64,000 nucleotides of DNA from Planctomycetota bacterium. GTDB taxonomy: Bacteria > Planctomycetota > Planctomycetia > Planctomycetales > Planctomycetaceae. Both the position numbers and the translations under genes were made by a program. The stretch is from the NCBI GenBank assembly GCA_003388505.1, contig QQVO01000004.1, positions 181,668-245,667 of the forward strand. Direction: 5' to 3'. The notes beneath the pieces are model-generated. The model was given only the letters and a program-made list of their open reading frames with translations. It searched no databases and had not been told where the DNA came from. Each line of letters begins with the position of its first letter. The first letter of the stretch is position 1. Below are positions 8,333 through 19,125 of this stretch, piece by piece.

Positions 8333-9385
8333 CTAGTGTTCCGTATTTCCGAGACCGCCTGTCAAATGATCACCGCGAAAGATCGCCCGCCTCAGCGGGT
8401 TATCCCGCGGCGTGAACAGGTCGTCCCCGATCGGCTCCGACTCGAGCGCCCGGGCCATCATGTGGAACTTGGCGTCGATGTCGTCTGCAAAATAGACCAG
8501 CAGCGCCTCCGGCGTATGAGGGGCGATCGGCGAACCCCATTCCGGCAGGTTCTGATGCGCCACGATGATGTGCTCCAGACGCAGCAGAAGTTCCGGATCC
8601 AACCCGTCAACAGTCGCGGCCTTCTCCCGCACCATGTCCCGGCCGAGCAGGATGTGCCCGATCAGCCGTCCCGGCGGCGTGTACCCCGCTCCCTCTGGCC
8701 GGCCATCGAGTTCGATCAGCTTGCCGATGTCGTGCAGAATCGCCCCCGCTGTCACCAGCGACTTGCTCAGCGGCGGCTGCATCCCGGTGTAATAGTCGCG
8801 GTACTTCTCAGCCAGATAGACCGCCGTGCGGGTCACTGAGAGCACGTGCTCCAGAAACCCCGATTGAAAAGCATGGTGATTCCGACTCGCCGCCGGAAAA
8901 GACTTGATCGGCTCGGCGTGTACCTCGAGCAGTTCCAGCACAAGCTGACGCAGCGGCTCATCGTCGATGTTGGACTCGGCCAACCCCGTCAGCTCGTCGA
9001 ACATTTCGTCCGGATCAAACCGGCTGCGCTCGAAGAATTCGCCCGGATCAAACCCCTCGCCGCGGTCCTCCTCCGTCGCCTCGCGAATGCGGTCGATGTC
9101 AATCTGCGGTCCGTACTGGTTCTCCGCGTAAATGCACCGCACCTTATAGAACCGTCCCGCCTGCCATGCCTGTTCGCAATCGGCGAACAGGCCCCCGTCG
9201 CTCCAGATCATCGCCGTGGCGGTCCGCCCGGAGTCGCGAAAGATTGCCCGGTAATACGGCTTACCGTCCCGAGTCTTCCCCCGCTCCTTCGCCGCCAGGA
9301 CAACAAAACAAATCCCCACCTCACCTGGCTGCATCTCGCAAAGCCGCGTCACCGACGGCGTCGATGGTTCAGGAAAAAGTTCCAT
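8333..9385 (-). CDS. YhaM-like 3'-5' exoribonuclease (OB fold plus HD domain)
   Basis: The 350-residue product has an N-terminal OB-fold nucleic-acid-binding domain (FVVLAAKERGKTRDGKPYYRAIFRD, about residues 25-105) followed by an HD metal-dependent phosphohydrolase domain. The HD domain contains FLEHVLSV near residue 180, the doublet ILHDIGK at 216-222, and IIVAHQ around residue 280. This order is that of YhaM/CBF1-type 3'-to-5' exoribonucleases of Gram-positive bacteria. ATG 9385 is preceded by GGAG at eight bases. A TTG at 9406 is the only longer alternative and has no such site. RNA turnover in the cytoplasm is inferred from the family. Confidence 0.85.
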   Translation of the reverse strand: MELFPEPSTPSVTRLCEMQPGEVGICFVVLAAKERGKTRDGKPYYRAIFRDSGRTATAMIWSDGGLFADCEQAWQAGRFYKVRCIYAENQYGPQIDIDRIREATEEDRGEGFDPGEFFERSRFDPDEMFDELTGLAESNIDDEPLRQLVLELLEVHAEPIKSFPAASRNHHAFQSGFLEHVLSVTRTAVYLAEKYRDYYTGMQPPLSKSLVTAGAILHDIGKLIELDGRPEGAGYTPPGRLIGHILLGRDMVREKAATVDGLDPELLLRLEHIIVAHQNLPEWGSPIAPHTPEALLVYFADDIDAKFHMMARALESEPIGDDLFTPRDNPLRRAIFRGDHLTGGLGNTEH

Positions 9386-9527
9386 TGGGGCGTCTCCAAT
9401 AAGCAATACTCCGTGGCATGCGTCTGCGCCGACTTACACCGATTGAACTCGCCGTAATACGCAATCGCTGCGACAGAAAAACTCGACGCAGCCAACTATT
9501 TCCGTCTGTCCCCCGCGCTACCCAGGT

Positions 9528-11204
9528 TCACTCCGCCGCGACCGCTTCGTCCAGATCGATCAGACCGTCGCGGTCGAGGTCGATCTGTTCGAAATCCTCG
9601 CGCGTCCCCAGAAACTCCCGCCACGTTAAGTCGCCGTCCAGATTGCGGTCCATCTTGCGAAACCACCTCGGCCCGGACGTCTCCTCCTGAATCCTCGGTT
9701 GCCTGGCGCCGGCGGTCATGGTCGGTTGGGCGAACCGAAGCCGCAGGATCTCCGGCTTGGCAAGGGCCACGGTGAACTGGAGTTCGCTGTCGAGTTCCGC
9801 CGCCGCCAGCAGGCCGTCGCGATTCAGGTCCTGCCTTCGAACCTTGCCGTAACCCTCCAGAAACTCTCGCGGATCCAATCGGTTGTCTTCATCGGCGTCG
9901 AGAATATCGAACAGCGTCTTTCCCTCATCCGAGATCGTCAACACAATCAACGACTGACTGAGACTCGCTGAAACCTCCAGGTGAGCTTCCAGTTCATCTC
10001 GCGTGACCATGTCGTCCCCGTTTCCGTCGACCGAGACAAACTGCACGTCCGGCAATTCGAGCGATGCGAACTCGGTCATGTCCAGATACCGGTTCTTGTC
10101 CTGATCGAACTGAGTGAACCTCTGGAGATAGAACTTCTGCATCGCGACCGCGTCCGACATCCCCCCCTGCACGTCGTTCAGCGCCCTCAACTTCACCGAC
10201 ATTCCCGCGAGCAGGCAGTTCACCCGGCCCCGCTCGGTTCGGGGACGTTCCACAACCAGCGGACCGTACCCCTCCCACTCCTCCACGCTCACTCGGCTGC
10301 GGGAGATGTTCACAGCCACCGGCAAACCGGGAGGATCAACCAGCAGATCGAACAATTCCGACTCATCGATCCGTCCATCTCCGTCGCCATCACAAACGGC
10401 CAGCGACTCCTGATCCGCCCCGATCCGATCCAGATCGATCCCTCGCCCCTTGCCTTCTTCGCCGCTCACACCATACAGCGAGACGATCCGGTCCAACGCC
10501 TCCTTGCGCTGCGCCTCGGTCGTGAGAACAATAACCGGCAACTGCGCCGCGTCGTCACCCGGTTGCTGCGATCGGGCCTGCAGCATCGAGGTCGGAAACG
10601 GCTGCAGTTCCGCCACGCTCAGCGTTTCGTCGTCGTCGAAGTCAAACGCGCGGAGCGACCTGAATCCCTTTTCAATCTCTTCACGAGAGACCAACCCGTC
10701 GCGATCCGCATCGAGCGGTGAAAAAAGTCGCACCGATTCCTGCAGCCGGGTCTTCAACTCCACCCGAAATCGCTCCCCCAGATTCTCGTCAACGAACGCA
10801 AACAACTCGTCCGCAGAAATCTGATCATCCGCCGGAGCGACGTCGAGCGACTTCCAGTCCTCCCCCAGCGTTTCGGCAGAGGCAAAGAGCTGCCCGTCAT
10901 GGGGAATCTGCCCCGCTTCTTCTGCGTCAAGCAAACCGTCTCCGTCGGAGTCCAGTGTTCGCAGGACGATCTCTGCATATTCCCGCCGCACCGCCGTCAC
11001 ACCCCGCGGACCCGCACTGATTTGCAGCGTCAGAAACACCGGACCCTGCGGACCAAGGTAGACGAGGTCGTACTCTTCCGCGCCGGCGGCAGCCGACGTC
11101 TCCTCACCCTGCCCGGGCCCCGCCAAGGCGCCTTCGGTTGCAAGAGGAAACAGAATCGCCAGGACGACGATCGCCTGCGCACTCGGTTTTCGGGCTGCGA
11201 ACAT
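9528..11204 (-). CDS. Secreted EF-hand repeat protein
   Basis: The 558-residue product has a signal peptide (MFAARKPSAQAIVVLAILF) and then about ten EF-hand calcium loops through its length. Examples are DSDGDGLLDAEE, DADRDGLVSREE, DGDGDGRIDESE, DQDKNRYLDMTE, DGNGDDMVTRDE, DADEDNRLDPRE, DLNRDGLLAAAE, DRNLDGDLTWRE and DLDRDGLIDLDE. Such calcium-loaded exported proteins are common in planctomycetes; their roles are mostly unknown. The start is the Met opening the signal peptide, with AGGTG upstream. A longer frame to 11318 adds an arginine-rich stretch without support. It stands alone on the minus strand. Confidence 0.85.
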   Translation of the reverse strand: MFAARKPSAQAIVVLAILFPLATEGALAGPGQGEETSAAAGAEEYDLVYLGPQGPVFLTLQISAGPRGVTAVRREYAEIVLRTLDSDGDGLLDAEEAGQIPHDGQLFASAETLGEDWKSLDVAPADDQISADELFAFVDENLGERFRVELKTRLQESVRLFSPLDADRDGLVSREEIEKGFRSLRAFDFDDDETLSVAELQPFPTSMLQARSQQPGDDAAQLPVIVLTTEAQRKEALDRIVSLYGVSGEEGKGRGIDLDRIGADQESLAVCDGDGDGRIDESELFDLLVDPPGLPVAVNISRSRVSVEEWEGYGPLVVERPRTERGRVNCLLAGMSVKLRALNDVQGGMSDAVAMQKFYLQRFTQFDQDKNRYLDMTEFASLELPDVQFVSVDGNGDDMVTRDELEAHLEVSASLSQSLIVLTISDEGKTLFDILDADEDNRLDPREFLEGYGKVRRQDLNRDGLLAAAELDSELQFTVALAKPEILRLRFAQPTMTAGARQPRIQEETSGPRWFRKMDRNLDGDLTWREFLGTREDFEQIDLDRDGLIDLDEAVAAE

Positions 11205-11566
11205 CGCTCTGCACCTGTGTTCGCGGCGGATCATCAAGTCGGAGTCCTGGCTGCCGCGCGCCGCCGCATCACTTCTTATTACGGTCCAAGCATACCAAGC
11301 CGCAGATGAATCCTCCATTTTCTGCCGTAGTTCGGTGAACAGACGGAAGGCTCAAGCACCGCCTCGCAACGGTTTCACTGTGCTCTGCGAGACGCACGGG
11401 GCCGCGCCGCCGCGGCATCAATCCGACTCGGCAAAATACCTCGTGGAGACGGTGTAGCAGGACTGCGGCTTCGTGTATCATCGTCGCGGTCCGCCAGAGC
11501 CCCGGCGGACGAGACGCCCGAGACTGCCATCCAACCCCTTCTCTCCTCTGTTTTTACGCTGATCCC
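11205..11566. other. Divergent intergenic region between the EF-hand gene and carB
   Basis: This 362-base gap separates two divergently transcribed genes and must hold promoters for both. I see no clear -35/-10 pair, no repeat family member and no RNA gene. Short open frames here have no supporting features. Confidence 0.5.
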
Positions 11567-14500
11567 GTGCCACGCCGCGACGACATCCACAAGATTCTGA
11601 TCATTGGCTCCGGTCCGATCGTCATCGGACAGGCCTGCGAGTTCGATTATTCCGGCACCCAGGCCTGCAAGTCGCTTCGCGACGAAGGTTACGAGGTCGT
11701 TCTGGTGAATTCGAACCCCGCCACCATCATGACCGATCCCGGAACGGCCGACCGCACCTACATCGAGCCGATCACCTGGGAATACGTGGCGCGAATCATC
11801 GAGGAGGAACGCCCCGACGCGCTGCTCCCCACGTTGGGAGGCCAGACCGGACTGAACACCGCCATGGATCTCGAACGCCACGGCGTTCTGGAAAAGTTCG
11901 GCGTCGAAATGATCGGCGCCCGCTCCGACGTCATCGACAAGGCGGAGGGCCGCGAGTCCTTTCGGAACGCCATGGAGAAAATCGGCCTCGACATGCCGCG
12001 CAGCGTCGTCGTCCACAACATGCCCGAGGCCCGCGACGCGCTGGAGGAAATCGGCCTCCCCATCATCATTCGTCCCAGTTACACGCTCGGCGGCACCGGC
12101 GGCGGGATCGCCTACAACCGGGAGGAGTTCGAAGAAAAGGTCCGCAACGGGCTCAAGCTCTCCCCCACCACCGAAGTCCTGCTCGATGAATCGGTCATCG
12201 GCTGGAAAGAATATGAAATGGAGGTGATGCGCGACTGCGCCGACAATTGCGTCATCATCTGCTCGATCGAAAACTTCGACCCCATGGGCGTCCACACCGG
12301 CGACTCCATCACCGTCGCTCCCGCCCTCACGCTGACCGATAAAGAATACCAGCGGATGCGCGACGCCACCTTCGCCTGCATCCGCGAAATCGGCGTGGAG
12401 ACCGGCGGATCGAACGTGCAGTTCGCGGTCAATCCCGAAACCGGCCGCATGGTCATCATCGAGATGAATCCCCGCGTCAGTCGGTCCAGCGCGCTCGCCT
12501 CCAAGGCGACCGGTTTTCCCATCGCCAAGATCGCCGCCAAACTCGCGGTCGGATACCGGCTCGATGAAATCCCCAACGACATCACCCGCGAAACGTTGGC
12601 CTGCTTCGAGCCGACTATCGACTACATCGTCACCAAAATCCCCCGCTGGACGTTCGAGAAGTTCCCCGATGCCGATCCGACCCTCACCGTCCAGATGAAA
12701 TCGGTCGGCGAAACAATGGCCATCGGCCGGACATTCAAAGAGTCCCTGCAGAAGGCGCTCCGCGGACTGGAGATCGGCCAGTTCGGGCTGGGAGGCGGCA
12801 GCAAAGACCTCTGGGGGACCGAACAGCAACCCGCCATCGAAGACATCCGCCGCAACCTCGCCACCCCGAATGCCGGCCGCGTCTTCTTCCTGAGGTACGC
12901 CTTCAAAGCCGGCATGACGGTCGAAGAGGTCAATAGCCTCACCGGCATCGATCCCTGGTTCCTCCGCAATATTCGCGACCTGGTTGGTATTGAGGACGAA
13001 ATCCGCCGGGTGTCCCGTCTGGAGGACGCGGGCGACGAACTCCTGCTCCGCGCGAAACGAAATGGCTTCTCCGACCGGCAACTGGCAGGCTGGTGGGCCT
13101 CCACCGAAATGGACGTCCGTTCCCATCGCAAACAGCGAGGCGTCATCGCCACCTTCAAGCAGGTCGACACCTGCGCCTCCGAATTCGAAGCCTACACACC
13201 CTATTACTACTCCACCTATGAGTCCGAGTGCGAAGCGCCCGGGCCTCTCGATCCCAACGGCCAACAGGACTCGCTGCGCAGAATCATGATTCTCGGCGGC
13301 GGACCCAACCGGATCGGCCAGGGAATCGAGTTTGACTACTGCTGTTGCCAGGCCGCCTTTGCGATGGCGGAACTCGGCATCGAAAGCGTGATGGTCAATT
13401 CGAACCCCGAAACGGTCTCGACCGACTACGACACGTCCGATCTGCTCTTCTTCGAACCGCTGACGACCGAGGATGTGCTTAACATCTACGATCGGCTCAA
13501 GCCAGACGGCGTGATTGTCCAGTTCGGCGGGCAAACCCCGCTGAATCTCGCCCGCGGACTGGAAGCGGCCGGTGTGCCCATCGTCGGCACCGACGTCGAC
13601 ATGATCGACGCCGCGGAAGACCGCGAGAAATTCACGCGCGTCCTCCAGCGGCTGGGGCTCAAGCAGCCTCCCAACGGCATCGCCGTCGACGTCGAGGGGG
13701 CGCGCCGCAATGCCGGGCGCATTGGTTACCCCGTCCTGGTGCGGCCCAGCTTTGTTCTCGGCGGCCGCGCGATGGAGATCTGCGACGATCCGCAACAATT
13801 GACCCGATACATGAACGAGGCGGTCGATGCCTCCCCCGATCACCCCGTCCTCATCGACAAGTTCCTCCAGGACGCCATCGAAGTCGACGTCGACGCCATC
13901 TCGGACGGAGAGACGACCCTGGTCGGCGGCGTGATGGAGCACATCGAAGAAGCCGGCGTCCACAGCGGCGACTCCGCCTGCGCCCTCCCCCCGTACTCCC
14001 TGCCCGACGCCGTCATCGATGAGATCAAGCAGGCGGCCTATGCGCTGGCGAAGGAACTTCAGGTCCGGGGACTGATGAATATCCAGTTCGCCGTCAAGAT
14101 CGAGCGTCCGCCCAACGGCGACGCTCAGTCCTCTCCCGCCGACCAGCCGTCCTCGCCGCTGCCGCTCCCGGCGGACGCAAAATTCGCGGTCTACGTCCTG
14201 GAAGTCAACCCGCGGGCCTCCCGGACCGCACCCTTCGTTTCCAAGGCGACCGGTCTCTCGATGGCGCGAATCGCCGCCAAAATCATGGTCGGCCGCTCAC
14301 TCAAGGAACAGGGCGTGCTCGAAGAGATCTGGCCGGAGCATACCTCCGTCAAGGAAAGCGTCTTTCCCTTTTCGCGATTCGTCGGCGTGGACATCATTCT
14401 CGGTCCCGAGATGCGGTCCACCGGCGAAGTCATGGGCATCGACGAGAGTTTCGAAGCGGCCTTCGCGAAGAGCCAGCTTGCCGCAGGGATCGATCTGCCG

Positions 14501-14953
14501 ACCGGAGGCAAGGTCTTCATCAGCGTGGCGAAAGCCCATAAACAATTGATCGTCGGACCGGCCCGGCAACTGGCCGAACTCGGTTTCGAGATCCTCGCCA
14601 CCTCCGGAACAGGCGAGGTCTTGCGGCAAGCGGGTCTCGAAGTCGAAATCATTCGCAAGGTCCAGGAGGGCCGCCCGAATATCCGCGACTACATCACCAA
14701 CGGAGACGTGCAACTCATCCTCAACACGCCCAGCGGCAAGGGCAGCCGGACGGAAGAGGGCAAGATCCGAGCCGACGCCGTCACCTACGGCGTCCCCTGC
14801 GTCACCACGCTGCCCGGTTGCGTCGCCATGGCCCGCGCGCTCAAATATTGCGCCGCCCAGGACCGCCTCCACGTGCGGACGATCCAGGAATGGGACGCCC
14901 GCACCTCGCAGGCGGAGACAACACATCGCAAGCCGGGAATTCACACGTCGTAA
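11567..14953 (+). CDS. carB: Carbamoyl-phosphate synthase large chain
   Basis: Makes carbamoyl phosphate from bicarbonate, ATP and ammonia for pyrimidine and arginine synthesis. The 1128-residue product shows both homologous halves: [18 protein letters not shown] at the first, and [19 protein letters not shown] near residue 575 at the second. Each is followed by an ATP-grasp domain ([25 protein letters not shown]), with a C-terminal MGS-like allosteric domain ([15 protein letters not shown]). It is about 55 residues longer than the Escherichia coli enzyme, partly from a Pro/Ser-rich insertion near residues 845-865. The start is a GTG with no clear ribosome site. carA is not adjacent. The 3' end overlaps glnA. 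Confidence 0.97.
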   Translation: MPRRDDIHKILIIGSGPIVIGQACEFDYSGTQACKSLRDEGYEVVLVNSNPATIMTDPGTADRTYIEPITWEYVARIIEEERPDALLPTLGGQTGLNTAMDLERHGVLEKFGVEMIGARSDVIDKAEGRESFRNAMEKIGLDMPRSVVVHNMPEARDALEEIGLPIIIRPSYTLGGTGGGIAYNREEFEEKVRNGLKLSPTTEVLLDESVIGWKEYEMEVMRDCADNCVIICSIENFDPMGVHTGDSITVAPALTLTDKEYQRMRDATFACIREIGVETGGSNVQFAVNPETGRMVIIEMNPRVSRSSALASKATGFPIAKIAAKLAVGYRLDEIPNDITRETLACFEPTIDYIVTKIPRWTFEKFPDADPTLTVQMKSVGETMAIGRTFKESLQKALRGLEIGQFGLGGGSKDLWGTEQQPAIEDIRRNLATPNAGRVFFLRYAFKAGMTVEEVNSLTGIDPWFLRNIRDLVGIEDEIRRVSRLEDAGDELLLRAKRNGFSDRQLAGWWASTEMDVRSHRKQRGVIATFKQVDTCASEFEAYTPYYYSTYESECEAPGPLDPNGQQDSLRRIMILGGGPNRIGQGIEFDYCCCQAAFAMAELGIESVMVNSNPETVSTDYDTSDLLFFEPLTTEDVLNIYDRLKPDGVIVQFGGQTPLNLARGLEAAGVPIVGTDVDMIDAAEDREKFTRVLQRLGLKQPPNGIAVDVEGARRNAGRIGYPVLVRPSFVLGGRAMEICDDPQQLTRYMNEAVDASPDHPVLIDKFLQDAIEVDVDAISDGETTLVGGVMEHIEEAGVHSGDSACALPPYSLPDAVIDEIKQAAYALAKELQVRGLMNIQFAVKIERPPNGDAQSSPADQPSSPLPLPADAKFAVYVLEVNPRASRTAPFVSKATGLSMARIAAKIMVGRSLKEQGVLEEIWPEHTSVKESVFPFSRFVGVDIILGPEMRSTGEVMGIDESFEAAFAKSQLAAGIDLPTGGKVFISVAKAHKQLIVGPARQLAELGFEILATSGTGEVLRQAGLEVEIIRKVQEGRPNIRDYITNGDVQLILNTPSGKGSRTEEGKIRADAVTYGVPCVTTLPGCVAMARALKYCAAQDRLHVRTIQEWDARTSQAETTHRKPGIHTS

Positions 14954-16374
14954 TACGCCATGAATTCCCAGGGGTGAGGCCGCTGCCGGAGTTCGCTCGC
15001 CTCACGCGTCCGCTTGAACCAGATCCACGTGTCGATCACGTCTTCGGTGAACACGTCTCCCCGCAGCAGGAAGTCATGATCGCTCCGCAGCGCGTCGAGC
15101 GCTTCATCGAGCGATCCGGGGACGCCGGGAAAGTCGTCCAGTTCGTCCGGCTGAAGATCGTACACGTCCTTGTCCAGTGGTGGACCGGGATCGAGTCGAT
15201 TCTGGATTCCGTCCAGCGCCGCCATCAGCACGGCCGACATCGCCAGGTACGGATTGCACGACGGATCGGGACAACGAAACTCGAACCGCTTGCTCGCAGG
15301 CGACGAGTTGTGCACCGGAATGCGAATCGCCGCCGAACGATTCCGGAAGCTGTACGTCAGGTTCACCGGTGAGTCAAAGCCGGGAATGAATCGCTTGTAA
15401 CTGTTGGTCGTCGGGCAGCAGAAGGCGAACAGCGCCGGAGCGTGATGCAGAATGCCCGACAGCGCATGCACGGCGACCTCCGAAAGTCCACCGTACCCCG
15501 ATCCGGCGAACAATGTCTCGCCCCCCTTCCACAGAGAAACGTGCATGTGCAAGCCCGACCCGTTGTCCCCAAACAGCGGCTTCGGCATGAACGTCGCCGT
15601 CTTCCCCCGGCGGGCCGCCACGTTCTTCGCGATGTACTTGTAACGCAGCAGGTTGTCCGCCGTCTGCAGCAGCGGACCGTACCCCATGTCGATCTCACAC
15701 TGTCCGCCCGTCGCTACTTCGTGGTGTTGACCTTCCACCGCCACGCCGCACCCCTGCAGCGTCAGCATGATCTCCGTCCGCAGATCCTGCAGTGTGTCGG
15801 CCGGCGGCATGGGGAAATAGCCCTCCCGCGTCCGAATCCGGTAGCCCGCATTGCTCACTTCGGACGAACCCGGCTGCGGCGCGGAGGACCGTCCCCGGTT
15901 CCATTCCCCTTCCACGCTGTCGACGTGGTAATACGATTCCCGCGCATTCTGGTCGAACCGCACGTCGTCGAACACGAAGAACTCAGCCTCCAGCCCGAAA
16001 TTCGCCCGATCGGCGATTCCGGTCGAGTGCATGTAGGCTTCCGCCTTCCGGGCAACATTGCGCGGATCTTTGGCATAGTCCTCGCGCGTAATCGGATCCT
16101 GAATGTTGCACACCATCGCCAGAGTCGAATGCATGAACGGGTCCACCATCGCCGTCTCGGCCTGCGGAACCACCAGCATGTCGCTCTCGTTGATCGCCTG
16201 CCAGCCGTACATCGACGAGGCGCCGAATGTCAGCCCCTCTTCGAAAGTCTTTTCCGTGAGAACCTTTACGGGAATCGTGAAGTGCTTCTGGGTTCCCGGA
16301 AAATCCATGAAGCGCAGATCGACCGCCTGAATTTCCTTCTGCCGGCAGAGGGCAAGCACTTCTTTGGCGGTCAT
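14941..16374 (-). CDS. glnA: Glutamine synthetase, type I
   Basis: Condenses ammonia and glutamate with ATP. The 477-residue length is normal for GSI. Visible landmarks are [11 protein letters not shown] and [15 protein letters not shown] (metal/glutamate site), [18 protein letters not shown], the Asn-Arg-Ser loop [16 protein letters not shown], and [17 protein letters not shown]. Near residue 405 [13 protein letters not shown] retains the tyrosine used for adenylylation in the regulated GSI class, so GlnE-type control is possible. It follows apt by 90 bases on the same strand. A perfect dyad lies 36 bases before the ATG. The last 13 bases overlap carB tail to tail. Confidence 0.97.
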   Translation of the reverse strand: MTAKEVLALCRQKEIQAVDLRFMDFPGTQKHFTIPVKVLTEKTFEEGLTFGASSMYGWQAINESDMLVVPQAETAMVDPFMHSTLAMVCNIQDPITREDYAKDPRNVARKAEAYMHSTGIADRANFGLEAEFFVFDDVRFDQNARESYYHVDSVEGEWNRGRSSAPQPGSSEVSNAGYRIRTREGYFPMPPADTLQDLRTEIMLTLQGCGVAVEGQHHEVATGGQCEIDMGYGPLLQTADNLLRYKYIAKNVAARRGKTATFMPKPLFGDNGSGLHMHVSLWKGGETLFAGSGYGGLSEVAVHALSGILHHAPALFAFCCPTTNSYKRFIPGFDSPVNLTYSFRNRSAAIRIPVHNSSPASKRFEFRCPDPSCNPYLAMSAVLMAALDGIQNRLDPGPPLDKDVYDLQPDELDDFPGVPGSLDEALDALRSDHDFLLRGDVFTEDVIDTWIWFKRTREASELRQRPHPWEFMAYYDV

Positions 16375-16409
16375 CGTGGGGCAGGTGGCTCGGGATCAAC
16401 TTCGCAGCG

Positions 16410-16426
16410 TGCATAAAATCTATGCA
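16410..16426. promoter_or_regulatory. Perfect dyad upstream of glnA, possible operator
   Basis: TGCATA (16410-16415) and TATGCA (16421-16426) form a perfect 6-base inverted repeat around AAATC, 36 bases upstream of the glnA ATG and in the apt-glnA gap. The size and placement fit a regulator site. No NtrC/sigma-54 type -24/-12 spacing is seen. Confidence 0.4.
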
Positions 16427-16464
16427 AACTGCCAGCAAACTGCATGCCGCAGCCGCGAAGAGGC

Positions 16465-17001
16465 TCATTCGCCTGCTGAATACTTCAGCAGACTCACAAC
16501 CTCGTGAGGAGCCAGCTTGTCGCGACCCCCCAGAAACGCCAACTCCACCACAAACGCGCACCCCACAATGCTCGCCCCGCTTTGCTCCGCCAACTGCACG
16601 CACGCTTCCATCGTTCCACCCGTCGCCAGCAGGTCGTCCACCAGCAGCACCCGGTCCCCGTCTCGCACCGCGTCCGTATGCATTTCCAGCGTGTCGGTGC
16701 CGTATTCCAGTTCGTAATGAAACGCCTTCGTGTCGAACGGCAGTTTGCCCGGCTTTCGCACCGGCACGAACGAACAGTCGAGTTCCAGCGCCAGCGGAGC
16801 GGCGAAGATGAACCCCCGCGCTTCCGCCGCCGCCACAGCCTGCACGCCCCGATCACGAAACGGATCGGCCATCCGACGAACCGCTTCCCGGAACGCCTCG
16901 GGAGAAGCCAGCAGCGGCGTGATGTCCTTGAACAGAATCCCCGGCTTCGGAAAATCGGGAATGTCGCGAATGTAGCTCTTCAGATCGACCGGTTCCGACA
17001 T
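16465..17001 (-). CDS. apt: Adenine phosphoribosyltransferase
   Basis: Salvages adenine to AMP using PRPP. The 178-residue product has [19 protein letters not shown] at the N terminus, [14 protein letters not shown] in the middle, and the PRPP-binding motif [14 protein letters not shown] near residue 120, all diagnostic of Apt. The start at 17001 has GGGAG five bases upstream and gives the family's usual length. A longer frame only adds unrelated Arg-rich residues. It lies between the Ser/Thr kinase and glnA on the same strand, 90 bases from glnA, so it may be co-transcribed with glnA. Confidence 0.95.
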   Translation of the reverse strand: MSEPVDLKSYIRDIPDFPKPGILFKDITPLLASPEAFREAVRRMADPFRDRGVQAVAAAEARGFIFAAPLALELDCSFVPVRKPGKLPFDTKAFHYELEYGTDTLEMHTDAVRDGDRVLLVDDLLATGGTMEACVQLAEQSGASIVGCAFVVELAFLGGRDKLAPHEVVSLLKYSAGE

Positions 17002-17094
17002 GCGCTCCCTTTGGCTGAGGGTCTGGAGTTGCGCAGAGAATAGGGCGGAGTTCCTTCTCTGGCAACGCGCCCCGAAGGCGAGCCGCCGCCATGA

Positions 17095-17116
17095 GCCGGC
17101 GGTCACGGCCGCCGGC
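17095..17116 (-). terminator. Strong GC hairpin after the Ser/Thr kinase gene
   Basis: GCCGGCGG (17095-17102) and CCGCCGGC (17109-17116) are perfect 8-base arms around TCACGG. The hairpin lies 24 bases past the kinase stop and 93 bases before the apt start. No T tract follows, so a terminator role is likely but not certain. Confidence 0.45.
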
Positions 17117-17139
17117 CCTTGACGTTCGTTTCCTCACCG

Positions 17140-18855
17140 TCAGTCAGACGCCCCGGCTTCCGGTGCGGCGGGAGCGGCGGCCACACGACGCCGCGCTTCA
17201 TGCAGCAGGCCGTCCGCGCCCGGATCATCGCCGTAAAGTGCCAGCACGCTCTCCCAGATTCGCAAAGCCTGTTCATCCTCACCGGCGAGTTGCAGTTCTT
17301 CCGCGCGCTCAAGCGACGTGCGCAGGAAGGGATACTGCTCTGTCCGATCCGGCGGATCTTCGGCCTGGGCCCGAACTTCTCGAAGCAGATGCCGGACCGC
17401 CCGCCTCTCTTGATCCGATCTCGGTGAACTTTCCATCAAGACGTTCAGGGCCGTCAGGGTCGCTTCGGCGGCCGCATAGTCTCCCTCGTCCTGTTGCTCG
17501 AAGGCGCGCTGCAGGAACCGGTCCACTTCATCGGCGGCACTGTCCCCCGTCCGCGTCGACTGCGCGCCCCGAACCTCCCGTTCGACCGCATACGCCGCGA
17601 TCTGGTCCAGGTACCCGTCGACTCGCGGTTTCCACGTCTCCGGGTCTTTCTTGATCAGCGGCAGAAAACACTCCCGGCGCGCCTGCTCCCAGGCGCTCCC
17701 CGCCGATCGCTGCATCAGCTTCTCTCCGCGGGCGAATAGCTCTTCCGGCGACTCGTCACGAGACCGGTACCAGAACACTCCTCCCAGAATCAGCAGCAGC
17801 AACAGCCCCACAAGCACCCACGTGTTGTCCAGCAGGCTGCCCACCGGCGTCGCCGCGCGTTGTTCGTCGAGATGCGCCTGCATCAGATCGCGCATCAGCG
17901 TCCCGCCGACTTCGCCCCCCATCGACGAAGCTCCACTGGTCGACTCGGCCATCGTCTCCGCCGTCCCCTCTCCGCTGCCGAACTCGAACGACTCGTGCTC
18001 CTGCAAGTAGTCGACCTTCTTCGGTATCTCGGCCAGCCGCAGCGAGAGAACGTGCGCATCCGGATACCGGTCCTCCGGCTCCTTCTCCAGGCATTTGCAG
18101 ACGACCTCGTCGAGCCAATGCGGCAACTCCGGAACATACTGCCGCGGGCTGTCGAACCGGTTGTGGATATGCTTCTGGGAAATCTCGAGTGCCGACTGGC
18201 CCGTGAACGGCGGACGGCCCGTCAGCATGACGTACAGCACAGCGCCGAGTGAGTAGACGTCGCTCCGTTTCGTCGCCCGCTTCCCCCGCGCCTGTTCGGG
18301 CGACATGTATTCCGCCGTGCCGATCACGCCCCCCGGCATCGTCAATTGGCCCGCCGCAAACACCTGCGCCACGCCGAAGTCGGTCAACTTGACCGCGCCG
18401 TCGGCCCCCAGCATGAGATTCGACGGCTTCAGATCGCGATGCACGATGCCCGCATTGTGAGCCGACTTCAGCGCGCGGCACACCTGCAGTGCAATGTCAA
18501 TCGCGTCCCGCCATGGTATCCGCCGCTCACGCGTCAGTCGCGCGGTCAGAGTCTCTCCGTCGACGTACTCCATGGCGTAATATGAGATGTCGTCATCCAC
18601 GCCGCTTTCGTAAAACTCGACGATGTGCGGACTCTTGACCTTCCGCAACGCGTCGATCTCCCGCTTGAAGCGGTACACAAAGCCCTCTTCCCGCGCCAAC
18701 GACGCGGGCAGAACCTTGATCGCGGCTTCCAGACCGGTCGTCTCGTGTCGGCCGTAGTAGACCGTTCCCATCCCGCCCGCTCCGAGCTCGCGCTCGATCC
18801 GGTAGGGACCGATCTTTTCCGGGATGCTCTTCTCTTCAGTCACAAGTCGATCCAC
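17140..18855 (-). CDS. Membrane-anchored Ser/Thr protein kinase
   Basis: The 571-residue product has a complete Hanks-type kinase domain at residues 18-275: the glycine loop GAGGMG (25-30), Lys47, Glu66, HRDLKPSN (139-146), DFG (159-161) and GTAEYMSPEQARG (179-191). A variable linker is followed by one transmembrane helix (residues 345-363, TWVLVGLLLLLILGGVFWY) and a roughly 200-residue helical C-terminal region, probably extracytoplasmic, with TPR-like spacing. The kinase half would face the cytoplasm. The start codon is GTG. The ligand and targets are unknown. It lies upstream of apt with a hairpin between them. Confidence 0.93.
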   Translation of the reverse strand: MDRLVTEEKSIPEKIGPYRIERELGAGGMGTVYYGRHETTGLEAAIKVLPASLAREEGFVYRFKREIDALRKVKSPHIVEFYESGVDDDISYYAMEYVDGETLTARLTRERRIPWRDAIDIALQVCRALKSAHNAGIVHRDLKPSNLMLGADGAVKLTDFGVAQVFAAGQLTMPGGVIGTAEYMSPEQARGKRATKRSDVYSLGAVLYVMLTGRPPFTGQSALEISQKHIHNRFDSPRQYVPELPHWLDEVVCKCLEKEPEDRYPDAHVLSLRLAEIPKKVDYLQEHESFEFGSGEGTAETMAESTSGASSMGGEVGGTLMRDLMQAHLDEQRAATPVGSLLDNTWVLVGLLLLLILGGVFWYRSRDESPEELFARGEKLMQRSAGSAWEQARRECFLPLIKKDPETWKPRVDGYLDQIAAYAVEREVRGAQSTRTGDSAADEVDRFLQRAFEQQDEGDYAAAEATLTALNVLMESSPRSDQERRAVRHLLREVRAQAEDPPDRTEQYPFLRTSLERAEELQLAGEDEQALRIWESVLALYGDDPGADGLLHEARRRVAAAPAAPEAGASD

Positions 18856-19125
18856 GAAGCCTAGGAGTTCGCGTTGGAGAGGCTGACCAGCGGCGACCGT
18901 CGGCGACAGGCCAGATTATCTTCGGAACTCAAACGCCGGCCGTCCAGTGGCCCGAGAGCGCCGCGCGGTGATCGCTGGACAGCATGTCGCGTCACCGCTT
19001 CTAATGCCCGTCATAGCGTTCGAACATCGCCGCGCTCAGAGCGGCTGACCGCCAGACGTTCGCGCCGCCCGGATGCTGCTCACATCGCTTGATCGAACTC
19101 GTGTTTCTTAACGTGCCGAACGTCG

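Noticed and set aside
11269..11481. 70-codon minus-strand frame between the EF-hand gene and carB
   Set aside because: No ribosome site, Arg/Leu-rich, no conserved feature; more likely promoter DNA.
11375..13963. 862-codon open frame antisense to carB
   Set aside because: carB is certain on the plus strand; the antisense frame is Asp/Val/Gly-rich, as expected from a GC-rich gene read backwards, and has no motif.
16375..16464. NtrC/sigma-54 promoter for glnA
   Set aside because: A TGGCA and a TTGCA occur close together but the GG-GC spacing is several bases too short.
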